Source: Actinomycetes bacterium
Lineage (GTDB): Bacteria; Actinomycetota; Thermoleophilia; Solirubrobacterales; Solirubrobacteraceae
Assembly: GCA_023404805.1 (NCBI GenBank)
Contig: JAEYAL010000313.1
Span: forward strand, 1-21,720
DNA length: 21,720 nucleotides
Direction of reading: 5' to 3'
Part shown: one piece after another, positions 1-5,961 of the stretch
Layout: every line of letters starts with the position of its first letter
Position numbering within the stretch: the first letter of the stretch is position 1
The notes under the pieces: generated by a model
Told to the model about the DNA's origin: nothing
Databases searched by the model: none
The model's input: only the letters and a program-made list of their open reading frames with translations
Translations under genes and position numbers: made by a program

Positions 1-235
1 GCCGGGCCGCGCTGTGCGGGGTGGCGCCCCGCTAACTGCACCACGCAGTGCTGCGCCGCCGCGGCTGAGCCTCGGGTCGGCGCGGCCGCGGCTGCGCCTC
101 GCCGCGAGCTGTTCTGACCAGCGCCGCCACCCGCCCTGCCTGCGCTCAGCAGCAGGGCGAGGGCTTGTCCCGCCCGCATGCGAGCACTACGCTCCGTCCC
201 CCAAACCGGTCACGACTGTCCTGAAAGCTGCCGCG
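1..235. other. upstream host region, no gene called
   Basis: This is GC-rich sequence before the collagen-like gene. An open frame runs through it but has no convincing start or domain. A TACGCT box at about 188-194 could be a -10 element giving a leader of roughly 35 bases. I see nothing else I can support. Confidence 0.3.
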
Positions 236-991
236 ATGAATCCCGCCCTGTCCCGCCACCTTCGAGCGAACGGAGTCGCCTACCTGGCCCTGTTCGTCGC
301 GCTCAGCGGCACGAGCTACGCTGCGGCGTCGCTCCCGAAGAACAGCGTCGGCACCAAGCAGCTCAAGGACGGGTCGGTGACGAAGTCCAAGCTCGCGGCC
401 GGGCTCGCCCTGGCGGGGCCGCAGGGGCCGGCCGGGCCGACGGGCGCGGTGGGCGCGCCGGGACCCCAGGGCGAGGCCGGTCCGGCCGGAGCCGCTGGCG
501 CCAAGGGCGCGACCGGCGAGAAGGGCGCAGCTGGTGCAGCGGGCGCGAAGGGAGAGACCGGGGCGACCGGCCCCTCGGGCGTCTCGCGGGCCTACTCGTA
601 CTACCACGACGGCGAGATCAACGTCGAGGACTCCACGGTGGTCTACGTGCTCGATTTCGTCGCGCCCTCGACCGGACCCGCGGTGGTCTCGTACAAGGCG
701 GCGGCTTTCGCGTTCGGCGTGGACGCGGAGGTGACGTGCAAGCTCGACGCGGGCGGCGACACCGACACCGGCTCGATCATGAACGTCGGGTACGACGCCC
801 AAGCCAGCCACACGCTGTCGATGCTCGACACGACCCTGGCGCTCCAGGTGTCTCACGTGTTCACCGCGGGCCAGAAGATCCGCGTCGGGTGCTCCGTCTC
901 GCCCAGCGCGAGCGCCAACTCCTTCGCGAAGATCGCCCACCAGAAGCTGACCGTCATCCGCGTCGACGCGCTGACGAAGACTGCGTTCTAA
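236..991 (+). CDS. secreted collagen-like repeat protein
   Basis: This encodes a 251-residue protein. Residues 1-31 carry a basic then hydrophobic stretch (RHLRANGVAYLALFVALSG then TSYAAA) that looks like a signal or membrane anchor. A short polar linker (NSVGTKQLKDGSVTKSKL) follows, then about 18 Gly-X-Y triplets at residues 61-115, rich in GPQ, GAK and GET. The C-terminal domain of about 135 residues is not recognised and has two Cys. This architecture is one I associate with surface proteins of Solirubrobacterales. The frame is open upstream to position 14, but ATG 236 is chosen because the conserved-looking N-terminus begins there; the ribosome site is weak (GAAAG). In the unoccupied chromosome it would converge with the acyl-CoA dehydrogenase, whose original stop codon lies 25 bases past this gene's end. 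The role on the cell surface is unknown. Confidence 0.85.
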   Translation: MNPALSRHLRANGVAYLALFVALSGTSYAAASLPKNSVGTKQLKDGSVTKSKLAAGLALAGPQGPAGPTGAVGAPGPQGEAGPAGAAGAKGATGEKGAAGAAGAKGETGATGPSGVSRAYSYYHDGEINVEDSTVVYVLDFVAPSTGPAVVSYKAAAFAFGVDAEVTCKLDAGGDTDTGSIMNVGYDAQASHTLSMLDTTLALQVSHVFTAGQKIRVGCSVSPSASANSFAKIAHQKLTVIRVDALTKTAF

Positions 992-1015
992 GAGCGCCGC
1001 CGCGCCGGACCGCGC

Positions 1016-1059
1016 CTACGCCTCGATGCCCAGCGAGCGCCCGATCACGAGCTTCATGA
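1016..1059. repeat. attL: left attachment site: orphaned 3' end of the acyl-CoA dehydrogenase gene
   Basis: This matches 12123-12166 at 43 of 44 positions; bases 1029-1059 match perfectly over 31 bp. On the minus strand it reads MKLVIGRSLGIEA then stop, the C-terminus of the acyl-CoA dehydrogenase. The single difference (1028 versus 12135) is a synonymous GGC/GGG glycine codon, as expected if the element carries its own functional copy of the gene end. Confidence 0.9.
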
Positions 1060-1099
1060 ACTTGTGAAAGCTGGCGTGTTCACGGGAGAAATCGCGAAT

Positions 1100-1119
1100 C
1101 GGGGACACAGACGGGGACA
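1100..1119 (+). repeat. paired CGGGGACA motifs, candidate integrase arm sites (left)
   Basis: CGGGGACA occurs at 1100-1107 and 1112-1119, 12 bp apart and about 40 bp inside the left att site. The same pair occurs at 11998-12016 inside the right end. Short direct repeats flanking the core at both ends are the usual arrangement of arm-type sites for tyrosine integrases. That role is inferred from position. Confidence 0.55.
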
Positions 1120-1139
1120 TTGCGCGCCATGTGCCCCGT

Positions 1140-1151
1140 TACGCTGGCCGC
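1140..1151 (+). promoter_or_regulatory. leaderless-type promoter of the first HEPN-like gene
   Basis: A TACGCT box at 1140-1145 ends six bases before ATG 1152, leaving no space for a ribosome binding site. The same spacing is seen before several other genes in the window. No clear -35 element is visible. Confidence 0.4.
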
Positions 1152-1808
1152 ATGGTTCGACCGCCATTCGACGACCTCGACCAGGCGACGCCTGAGGATC
1201 CCGACGGCAGCACTGCCATGGTCTTCATGCTCTACGCGAGCGTGATGCAGGCCATCCAGTCGGTGGAGCAGACGGTGGCGCTCCTCACGATGACTACTTC
1301 GATCAAGCCGAAGACCGTCAGCGGGGCGAGCTACCGGCGCCAGGCGCGCAAGGCAATGGCCGCCGTACGGCACGTGAACCAGAAGGTCTCTGCCACCGCC
1401 AACGTGAGGGAGTTGAAAGACCGTATCCCGGACGACCTTCACGCGGAGTTGGAAGCGTTCATCCAGCGCCGCAACTTCTTCGCCCACCGCTTCTTCCTCC
1501 AGAAGATGGAGACGACTGGCGAGCGAGCTGGGAAGTTCGCGGCTGGCACCGCCATGGAGTTGTTCAAGACCCACCGTGAGTACGTGAACCTGGCTGACAA
1601 ACTTCAGGCGCACGATCGCGCGATCCGCGCTTCATGGGGGCCGGTGGAGCCTCCTCCGCCTGATGTTCAGCAGTGGGTCGACGATGTCGTCCAGCTACTC
1701 GTTCGAGGGCGCGTCCGCCCGGAGGTGTTGGAGGAGATCCAGCGACGGGCAGCCGCCAAGCGCGCGGCCGAGGCGGGTGAAGATTTCGACGAACCCCAGG
1801 AGCGCTAG
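1152..1808 (+). CDS. HEPN-like protein, first of a paralogous pair
   Basis: This encodes a predicted all-helical protein of 218 residues. The centre carries RRNFFAHRFF, in which R107 and H112 form R-x4-H with Asn directly after Arg. That is the signature of the HEPN fold, many members of which are metal-independent RNases in toxin-antitoxin, abortive-infection and CRISPR-associated systems. The stretch from about residue 25 to 120 resembles the neighbouring product: a helix with V-E-x6-L, then L-E-x-F-x3-RNF-x-AHRF. The C-terminal 60 residues are charged, with a Pro linker (EPPPPD), and are absent from the paralogue. ATG 1152 is preferred over ATG 1131 because of the -10-like box just before it. 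The gene lies at the element's end beside the att site, a common place for cargo. The fold call rests on motif and helicity only; no function is proven. Confidence 0.65.
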   Translation: MVRPPFDDLDQATPEDPDGSTAMVFMLYASVMQAIQSVEQTVALLTMTTSIKPKTVSGASYRRQARKAMAAVRHVNQKVSATANVRELKDRIPDDLHAELEAFIQRRNFFAHRFFLQKMETTGERAGKFAAGTAMELFKTHREYVNLADKLQAHDRAIRASWGPVEPPPPDVQQWVDDVVQLLVRGRVRPEVLEEIQRRAAAKRAAEAGEDFDEPQER

Positions 1809-1864
1809 GAAACCGAATCGCCTCCGGACCCCTGGGGATCCGCGCCCTTCGTCAGGATCATGTG

Positions 1865-2425
1865 ATGGCCGAACGCACCGACCCCGACGCAGACGACGGG
1901 TTTGTTAGCCAAGTGTACGCGGGGGTGATGTGGCAGGTGCAGGGCGTTGAGATGCTGCTCACGAGCACTTACCTGCTCAAAGCCGTCGAGAAGCCAACCG
2001 GCGTGCCGACCTCTGCAAAGGGCGTGCAGCGCCACATTCTGCGGGCGCTTCGAGCAGTGACGCACGCCAAGAACGTCGTGAGCATCGCCGACAAGATCAA
2101 GGCGCTTCGCCCGATCCTTGACGAGGATCTGATCACCGAACTTGAGCGGTTCAAGACGGACCGCAACTTCCTCGCCCACCGGTTCATCCTTGAGTCGATG
2201 CACCCCGAGTTGCCGGGCTTCCGTGAGGGCACGCTTCGTCGACTAGGTCTGATCTCGATCCAGAACGACGCGCTCGGAGAGCGCCTGCGTGCGATCAACG
2301 CGGATGCCGTAGCGGCTTTGCCCGAACCCACACTCGGGCCGCCCGAGGCATTGCAGTCGATCGCCCATTGGCAGATCACTGGTGACGTGACTGGTTGGCT
2401 GGCCAAACGGCAGATGGACCGGTAG
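1865..2425 (+). CDS. HEPN-like protein, second of a paralogous pair
   Basis: This encodes a 186-residue helical protein, 56 bases after its paralogue and in the same direction. The motif DRNFLAHRFI has R100 and H105 with Asn after Arg, so both copies keep the residues needed for HEPN RNase activity. Shared features with the first gene include Y-A-x-V-M near the N-terminus, a V-E-x5-L helix and the L-E-x-F segment before RNF. After the motif the two diverge; this one ends in an acidic, Pro-containing helix and a Trp-containing tail. The start is ATG 1865 with AGGA about eight bases upstream; GTG 1862 is an in-frame alternative. No nucleotidyltransferase antitoxin of the MNT type is adjacent. 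It may act with its paralogue as a heterodimer, which is an inference from adjacency. Confidence 0.65.
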   Translation: MAERTDPDADDGFVSQVYAGVMWQVQGVEMLLTSTYLLKAVEKPTGVPTSAKGVQRHILRALRAVTHAKNVVSIADKIKALRPILDEDLITELERFKTDRNFLAHRFILESMHPELPGFREGTLRRLGLISIQNDALGERLRAINADAVAALPEPTLGPPEALQSIAHWQITGDVTGWLAKRQMDR

Positions 2426-2441
2426 GACATCCCCGCTTGGG

Positions 2442-2460
2442 TCGCTGGGTCGCTCAGCGA
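2442..2460. terminator. possible hairpin between convergent genes
   Basis: TCGCTG at 2442-2447 pairs with CAGCGA at 2455-2460 across a 7-base loop. It lies exactly between the end of the plus-strand HEPN-like pair and the end of the long minus-strand gene run. There is no T tract, so it is only a weak terminator candidate. Confidence 0.3.
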
Positions 2461-2767
2461 TCACGCAGCCTCTGCAATCGGGTAGTACCCGACACCGGGC
2501 TTTGCGAGGATCCGGCCATCTTCGGCAGCTCGCTTGGCAGCGTTGCCGACCCTGCGTGAAACCCAGCCCGGTGGCTGTGCGTAGCTCTTCACGGGTGACC
2601 GGTACGTGGTCAGCGCTGTTGACGATCGACACGACCGTGTCAGCGTGCTTGAGGATCCGCTCTTCGCGCTCGCGGGCGCGCCTGGTGTTGTAGGCCTCGC
2701 GAGCGTCCGTCTTCGGAGGAGTGGGGCGCTTGGGGCTCTTGGGGCTGATCGTGACGGACTTGCGCAC
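2461..2767 (-). pseudogene. winged-helix-like protein, frameshifted
   Basis: The reading frame entering from upstream encodes a Lys/Arg-rich stretch (IKRKRKVRKS), a Ser/Pro/Lys linker, then HADTVVSIVNSADHVPVTREELRTATG. At about position 2566 the sensible continuation moves to another frame: WVSRRVGNAAKRAAEDGRI, then LAKPGVGYYPIAEAA and stop. Together these make a good helix-turn-helix-wing pattern. Removing one base (the C between GGG and TGG on the minus strand) would join them. Unshifted, the frame runs about 300 bases further, overlapping the HEPN-like gene, with low-quality sequence. GTG 2767 is a possible start, but the frame is open further upstream and the gene could once have been joined to the preceding one. 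It is the last gene of the minus-strand run. Confidence 0.5.
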
Positions 2768-2784
2768 CTTGCGCTTGCGCTTGA

Positions 2785-3270
2785 TCAGCGAAACCTTGGG
2801 GCCGACGTAGGGCGTAACGGGTCCGGGTTCCAATCGGCCGTCAGCCAGCCACGGTCGACGGCGAAGGCCAGCTCGTCGGCTGCGATCTCGTCCAGGTCGA
2901 CGGAGTCTCGAACGTCCTGTGCGAGCACCAACGCTCGCAACTCCAGCGGAAGGTTTGGGGGCAGGCTCCGACCGGGTGCCATGCCGTTGCTTCCACGCTG
3001 CTCGACCCAACCGCGCGCTACGGCAACATCGGTCGCCAGCTCACGAGCGAGCCCGGTGCCAGGTAGCACCCTCTTGAGGTCGGCCTTGAGCAGGCGACCG
3101 GCGCCGAGAACCGTGTAGGCCAGCGTCAGGGCGTCCTCGACGACATCCCGGCCGTGCCACTTGGGCTGGATGCGCACCTGGCGCATCTCCTCGGCGTGAA
3201 CCTCGCAGAACGACCCGAACATGCCGTGTCCGGCGTCGCGCGAGCAAGGGTCAGACGATCGGCAGGTCAC
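2785..3270 (-). CDS. hypothetical protein with possible zinc-binding N-terminus and winged-helix-like region
   Basis: This encodes 161 residues. The start is GTG, and GTGA overlaps the stop of the preceding XRE-type gene by four bases, suggesting translational coupling. Residues 1-25 hold C3, C9, C22 and H25, a spacing that could bind zinc. Residues 50-100 read LKADLKRVLPG then LARELATDVAVARGWVEQRG, a pattern like a winged helix and similar in layout to the frameshifted gene downstream. It ends in the Pro-rich tail PDPLRPTSAPRFR. I do not recognise the family. A DNA-binding role is inferred from the helix pattern and from its HTH-encoding neighbours. Confidence 0.6.
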   Translation of the reverse strand: MTCRSSDPCSRDAGHGMFGSFCEVHAEEMRQVRIQPKWHGRDVVEDALTLAYTVLGAGRLLKADLKRVLPGTGLARELATDVAVARGWVEQRGSNGMAPGRSLPPNLPLELRALVLAQDVRDSVDLDEIAADELAFAVDRGWLTADWNPDPLRPTSAPRFR

Positions 3271-3647
3271 AGCGACAGCCCCAGCACGTGGCGAACGCGC
3301 GCGATGTTGACCACATCGTGGCTACGGCCCTTCTCAACGTCTCGGTACGAGCTGATCGGGATGCCAGCCAGCTTCGCTGCTTCGGCCTGCGTGAGCTGCT
3401 TTGCCTGGCGCGCGTGGAAGATCTCGCCATCGCCCTGGGTGGCGTTGTACTTGCGCAGCTTTTCCGACAGCCTGAGCTTGGTCGCATCCGAGAGCGGTCC
3501 ACGGCGCTCACTGCGCCGTCCGCGTGGCTTCGGCTTGGCTGTCTTCGGAGATGCCGAGCGCAGCGCCCGTTCAGCTTCGAAGGCAGCCAAGACGGCGGCG
3601 ATGTTCTCGTCGATCTGCTCGTTGGTGAGGGTGGTTTCGTCCGCCAT
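3267..3647 (-). CDS. XRE-type helix-turn-helix protein
   Basis: This encodes 126 residues. The N-terminal half is acidic then basic (KPKPRGRRSERRG) and probably flexible. The C-terminal half holds a typical XRE/HTH_3 domain at about residues 78-124: ARQAKQLTQAEAAKLAGIPI, then SSYRDVEKGRSHDVVNIARV. The TQAEAAKLAGI helix pair and the E-x-G-R turn are the family hallmarks. It starts two bases after the previous stop and overlaps the next gene by four bases. It is likely a transcriptional regulator of the element or a DNA-binding antitoxin-like protein; target unknown. Confidence 0.75.
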   Translation of the reverse strand: MADETTLTNEQIDENIAAVLAAFEAERALRSASPKTAKPKPRGRRSERRGPLSDATKLRLSEKLRKYNATQGDGEIFHARQAKQLTQAEAAKLAGIPISSYRDVEKGRSHDVVNIARVRHVLGLSL

Positions 3648-3649
3648 GG

Positions 3650-3979
3650 CTAGCCCTTGATCCAGTGCTTGTCGATGCGGGATCGGTCGTCCACGTCCAG
3701 CGCGCGCATGAGCCGAACGAACGTGGCGTCCGACGCCGGTCCTCCGGCTTCGATGGCCCGGATGAGGCTTTCCGACACGGTCGACCGCTCGGACAGTTCC
3801 GCGACCGTCAGACCATCGCCTCGGAACGTGAGACGCGTCTTGCGCAGGGGGTGAGTGGTCTCGTCGACGAGCGCCTTGCGGCGGTGGGCCTGGAAGGCGC
3901 GGCGAGAGCGCTTCTCACGGTCGCTGAGCGCGTCGTGACGGTCCAGGGCACGGTCCAGGTCGGTGAGGATGGCAGGCAC
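3650..3979 (-). CDS. helix-turn-helix protein (XRE-like)
   Basis: This encodes 109 residues. The first 50 are highly charged with many Arg and His. Residues 55-95 form an HTH: LTVAELSERSTVSESLIRAI, then EAGGPASDATFVRLMRALDV, matching the XRE layout of helix, turn, recognition helix and a closing LMRALD helix. The start is GTG, overlapping the previous stop by one base (TAGTG). It is the second of two adjacent XRE-like genes in the minus-strand run, which is unusual in such a short region and suggests regulatory or partitioning functions. Confidence 0.7.
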   Translation of the reverse strand: MPAILTDLDRALDRHDALSDREKRSRRAFQAHRRKALVDETTHPLRKTRLTFRGDGLTVAELSERSTVSESLIRAIEAGGPASDATFVRLMRALDVDDRSRIDKHWIKG

Positions 3980-4200
3980 TACGCGACCTCACGATCTGCT
4001 CGGCGCGCATCGTCGGCCAGGAGACGGTCAAGGTGACGCTCCACGGCTTCGGGGTAGGTGTCTCCGCCCCGTTCGTAACCCCAGCGACGCTCGGAGTCGT
4101 CGAAGATCGCAAGGGCCATCTCATAGGCAGCCGAGCGACCGGCAGGGCTGTTCAGGTACGCCTCTACCTGCGCAGGATGGCCAGTGATGAAGAACGACAT
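3979..4200 (-). CDS. hypothetical small protein
   Basis: This encodes 73 residues beginning MSFFITGHPAQVEAYL and ending in a charged Arg/Asp helix. ATG follows the preceding TAG directly, with GAGGA about eight bases upstream of the start and lying inside the previous gene. It is soluble, probably alpha-helical, with no recognised family. It is supported as real by its ribosome site and its abutting position in the run. Confidence 0.65.
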   Translation of the reverse strand: MSFFITGHPAQVEAYLNSPAGRSAAYEMALAIFDDSERRWGYERGGDTYPEAVERHLDRLLADDARRADREVA

Positions 4201-4416
4201 CTAGGAGTCCTCAGGGTCGGGCGTGGACGCCTCACGGGCAAAGAAGTCCTCGACGGTCTCTCCGGGTGGAACCGTGGTCGGCGTGAGCTGACCAGCGCGC
4301 AGCGACTGGCGACGGTTGGCCTCCGCCAACGCGAACCAGCCCGACACTTCGCGCTCCTCGTGCTCGAACTGTTCGTCCGGGTTGTCGGGTTCGTTGGTGA
4401 TCTTGGGGTTCGACAT
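4201..4416 (-). CDS. hypothetical small acidic protein
   Basis: This encodes 71 residues, strongly acidic at both ends (NEPDNPDEQFEHEEREV and STPDPEDS) around a short central segment (WFALAEANRRQSLRAGQL). ATG directly follows the TAG of the preceding gene, and its own TAG directly precedes the next ATG. No family is recognised. Small acidic proteins in phage-like operons are sometimes antirepressors or DNA mimics, but nothing here proves that. Confidence 0.6.
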   Translation of the reverse strand: MSNPKITNEPDNPDEQFEHEEREVSGWFALAEANRRQSLRAGQLTPTTVPPGETVEDFFAREASTPDPEDS

Positions 4417-4824
4417 CTACTTCGCCTTCGGTGCGGGGAGGGTGAAAGTCGGGTTGGTCTGACGGCGTCGCAGCTCGACTTCCGCAGCGGCGCTGTCGGC
4501 CGCTTCTCGGGCCGCGTCGTCGGCCTGGACGAGGGCAGCGCGCTCGTCAGGCGTCATGCGCCGGTACGCGTTCAGGAACTCCTCGGCGTCGAACGTCTCG
4601 GTGGCGTAGCGCCAGCCCTCCGGGATCGCGCCGAACTGAGCGCAGCGCACTGCGACAGCCAGCGTCTGGGCTTCAAGGTGCCCGGTAGTAGTGAAGGCGA
4701 GCACGACGACGTGATCTGCCGCGCTGCCTTCGGGCTCGATCGCCGTGAAGTACGCGCCGATCAGCGGGTTGTCTGCCGACGTGTCGACCTCGGCTCCACC
4801 CAGCTCGTTGACCCAGACAGCCAC
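4417..4824 (-). CDS. hypothetical protein
   Basis: This encodes 135 residues with two parts. Residues 1-65 look like a beta-rich domain (AVWVNELGGAEVDTSADNPL, then HVVVLAFTTTGHLEAQTLAV). Residues 75-130 form a charged helical region with many Ala, Glu and Arg (MTPDERAALVQADDAAREAA). The start is GTG, overlapping the previous stop by one base (TAGTG). No family is recognised. It could be an assembly or regulatory protein; I cannot say which. Confidence 0.6.
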   Translation of the reverse strand: MAVWVNELGGAEVDTSADNPLIGAYFTAIEPEGSAADHVVVLAFTTTGHLEAQTLAVAVRCAQFGAIPEGWRYATETFDAEEFLNAYRRMTPDERAALVQADDAAREAADSAAAEVELRRRQTNPTFTLPAPKAK

Positions 4825-5039
4825 TAGCGGGCCTCGAATGGGTTGCCGTACTTCTCGACCTCGGCGCGCAGCCGTGCGCGGCGCTGTTCTGCCGTCTCCA
4901 GCGTGGCGAGTGCGAGCTGACCGGCAGCGAGCTGTTCAGACGCCAGTTCGTCGGCCTCGGTGCTGTACGGACGCTGGCGCACAGGATCAATCGGTGCGGG
5001 TACAGGTGCTGTGTTGTGTCGCTTTGGAAGTAGTCCCAT
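4824..5039 (-). CDS. hypothetical small protein, first gene of the minus-strand run
   Basis: This encodes 71 residues. The N-terminus is basic and Pro-rich (MGLLPKRHNTAPVPAPIDPV), then a helical Ala/Leu/Glu/Arg segment (LASEQLAAGQLALATLETAE). It is the promoter-proximal member of eight consecutive minus-strand genes that abut or overlap down to 2461. Upstream on the minus strand is a TAAAGT box (5051-5056) 11 bases before the ATG. No function is recognised. Confidence 0.6.
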   Translation of the reverse strand: MGLLPKRHNTAPVPAPIDPVRQRPYSTEADELASEQLAAGQLALATLETAEQRRARLRAEVEKYGNPFEAR

Positions 5040-5113
5040 ATGTAAGAACTACTTTACTGGGTGCATTGCCAAGGTCAGCGGTGTACGTCGAGTCTCCGAG
5101 TAACGTTTCTCGC
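5040..5113. promoter_or_regulatory. divergent promoter region
   Basis: This AT-richer gap separates the minus-strand run from a plus-strand gene. Rightward, TAACGT (5101-5106) lies seven bases before ATG 5114, the leaderless pattern. Leftward, TAAAGT (minus strand, 5056-5051) has a CTGACC about 16 bases upstream as a possible -35. The 11-mer AACTACTTTAC (5047-5057) recurs at 5875-5885. Confidence 0.45.
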
Positions 5114-5512
5114 ATGACCAACGTCACCCTTGAGGACTTCCAGAAGCAGCAGCTTGAGTTCATCGCACTGGCCGCTCAGTTTGCGTCTCTTGACGCGCAT
5201 TACGCGGCGCAGGGCAAGCCGCTGCCAGCACCCGTCCGGGTGCAGCTCTATCGCGCTCAAGACGCCCTTGCGGAGTTCCGCGATGAGTTCGACCGTGCGG
5301 CGCGCGAGTCGCTGAACTCGCGCATCGGCGAGCACAACGCGATGGTGTCTCGCTTCATCGCAGAACAGAACCGGCTCAAGGCTGCCGGGCGTTCGACCGC
5401 CGACCTCGATGCACTGGCCGAAGCGGAGCTGGAGCCTCGTGTTCAGCGGCTGCGTCGAGAGAAGTCGGCGTACTACCGGGAGCTCGTCCACGGGCAGCCG
5501 CGTACCACGTGA
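5114..5512 (+). CDS. hypothetical helical protein
   Basis: This encodes 132 residues starting at ATG 5114 (MTNVTLEDFQKQQLEFIAL), with a -10-like TAACGT box just upstream. The sequence is almost entirely helical and charged, with heptad-like spacing (EFIALAAQFASLDAHYAA; LYRAQDALAEFRDEFDRAA; ALAEAELEPRVQRLRREKS), suggesting coiled coils. No family is recognised. It is the first gene rightward from the divergent promoter and precedes the XRE regulator by 87 bases. Confidence 0.65.
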   Translation: MTNVTLEDFQKQQLEFIALAAQFASLDAHYAAQGKPLPAPVRVQLYRAQDALAEFRDEFDRAARESLNSRIGEHNAMVSRFIAEQNRLKAAGRSTADLDALAEAELEPRVQRLRREKSAYYRELVHGQPRTT

Positions 5513-5580
5513 AGGCGCCGCGCTACTGCGCCAGTTGAGCTTTTCGCAGGGCCGCGTACACCTCCGCAGCGTGTCAAAAC

Positions 5581-5615
5581 GTGAGGTAGGGTTAAACCCA
5601 TGACGGCTACCTCAC
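5581..5615 (+). promoter_or_regulatory. operator and leaderless-type promoter of the XRE regulator
   Basis: A perfect 9-bp inverted repeat, GTGAGGTAG (5581-5589) and CTACCTCAC (5607-5615), is separated by 17 bp. Between and overlapping the arms lie a -10-like TAGGGT (5587-5592), a second palindrome GGGTT-A-AACCC (5589-5599) and the start codon at 5600. A protein bound here would cover both promoter and start. Autorepression by the adjacent XRE protein is the simplest reading. Confidence 0.55.
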
Positions 5616-5809
5616 TGAGCCAGCGGCGCAAGGCCGCTGGGTACACACAGCAGGCATTCGCGGACGCTCTCGGCGTCTCGCGAATCACGGTCTCCTACTG
5701 GGAGACGGGCCGCGCTCAGCCCAACGCCGTCAACGCTCGAAAGGTCGGAGATCTCCTCGGGGTGCGCGACATCTACGAGACGCTTCCGAAGGTGACGGTG
5801 ACGGTGTAA
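5600..5809 (+). CDS. XRE-family transcriptional regulator
   Basis: This encodes 69 residues, almost entirely one HTH_3 domain: SQRRKAAGYTQQAFADALGV at residues 7-26, SRITVSYWETGRAQPNAVNA at 27-46, then a closing helix VGDLLGV. The YTQQAFADALGVSRITVSYWE pattern is the classic Cro/C1 recognition unit. Its stop overlaps the next start (TAATG). Position at the head of the Rep-like operon and an inverted repeat over its own start suggest it controls the replication module of the element, comparable to a plasmid copy or lysogeny repressor. Confidence 0.85.
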   Translation: MTATSLSQRRKAAGYTQQAFADALGVSRITVSYWETGRAQPNAVNARKVGDLLGVRDIYETLPKVTVTV

Positions 5810-5961
5810 TGACAAGCAGCAACAAGGCCCAGCCCTCTTCCGAGAACCAGGCCCTGCCTACCACCACAACGCCCAACTACTTTACCAGTCTTGGTGCGTA
5901 CTTGCCGATGCTCACATGGTTTGGTTTCTTGACCATCCAGATGATTTGGGGTGCGGCGTGA
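5809..5961 (+). CDS. small membrane peptide between the regulator and the Rep-like ATPase
   Basis: This encodes 50 residues. The N-terminal half is polar and rich in Ser, Thr, Gln and Pro; residues 24-50 are hydrophobic and aromatic (YFTSLGAYLPMLTWFGFLTI then QMIWGAA), fitting a single transmembrane helix at the C-terminus. The start overlaps the XRE stop (TAATG) and the stop overlaps the ATPase GTG start (GTGA). Two-sided coupling is the main evidence that it is real. It could tether the ATPase to the membrane or be a small toxin-like peptide; neither is shown. Confidence 0.6.
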   Translation: MTSSNKAQPSSENQALPTTTTPNYFTSLGAYLPMLTWFGFLTIQMIWGAA

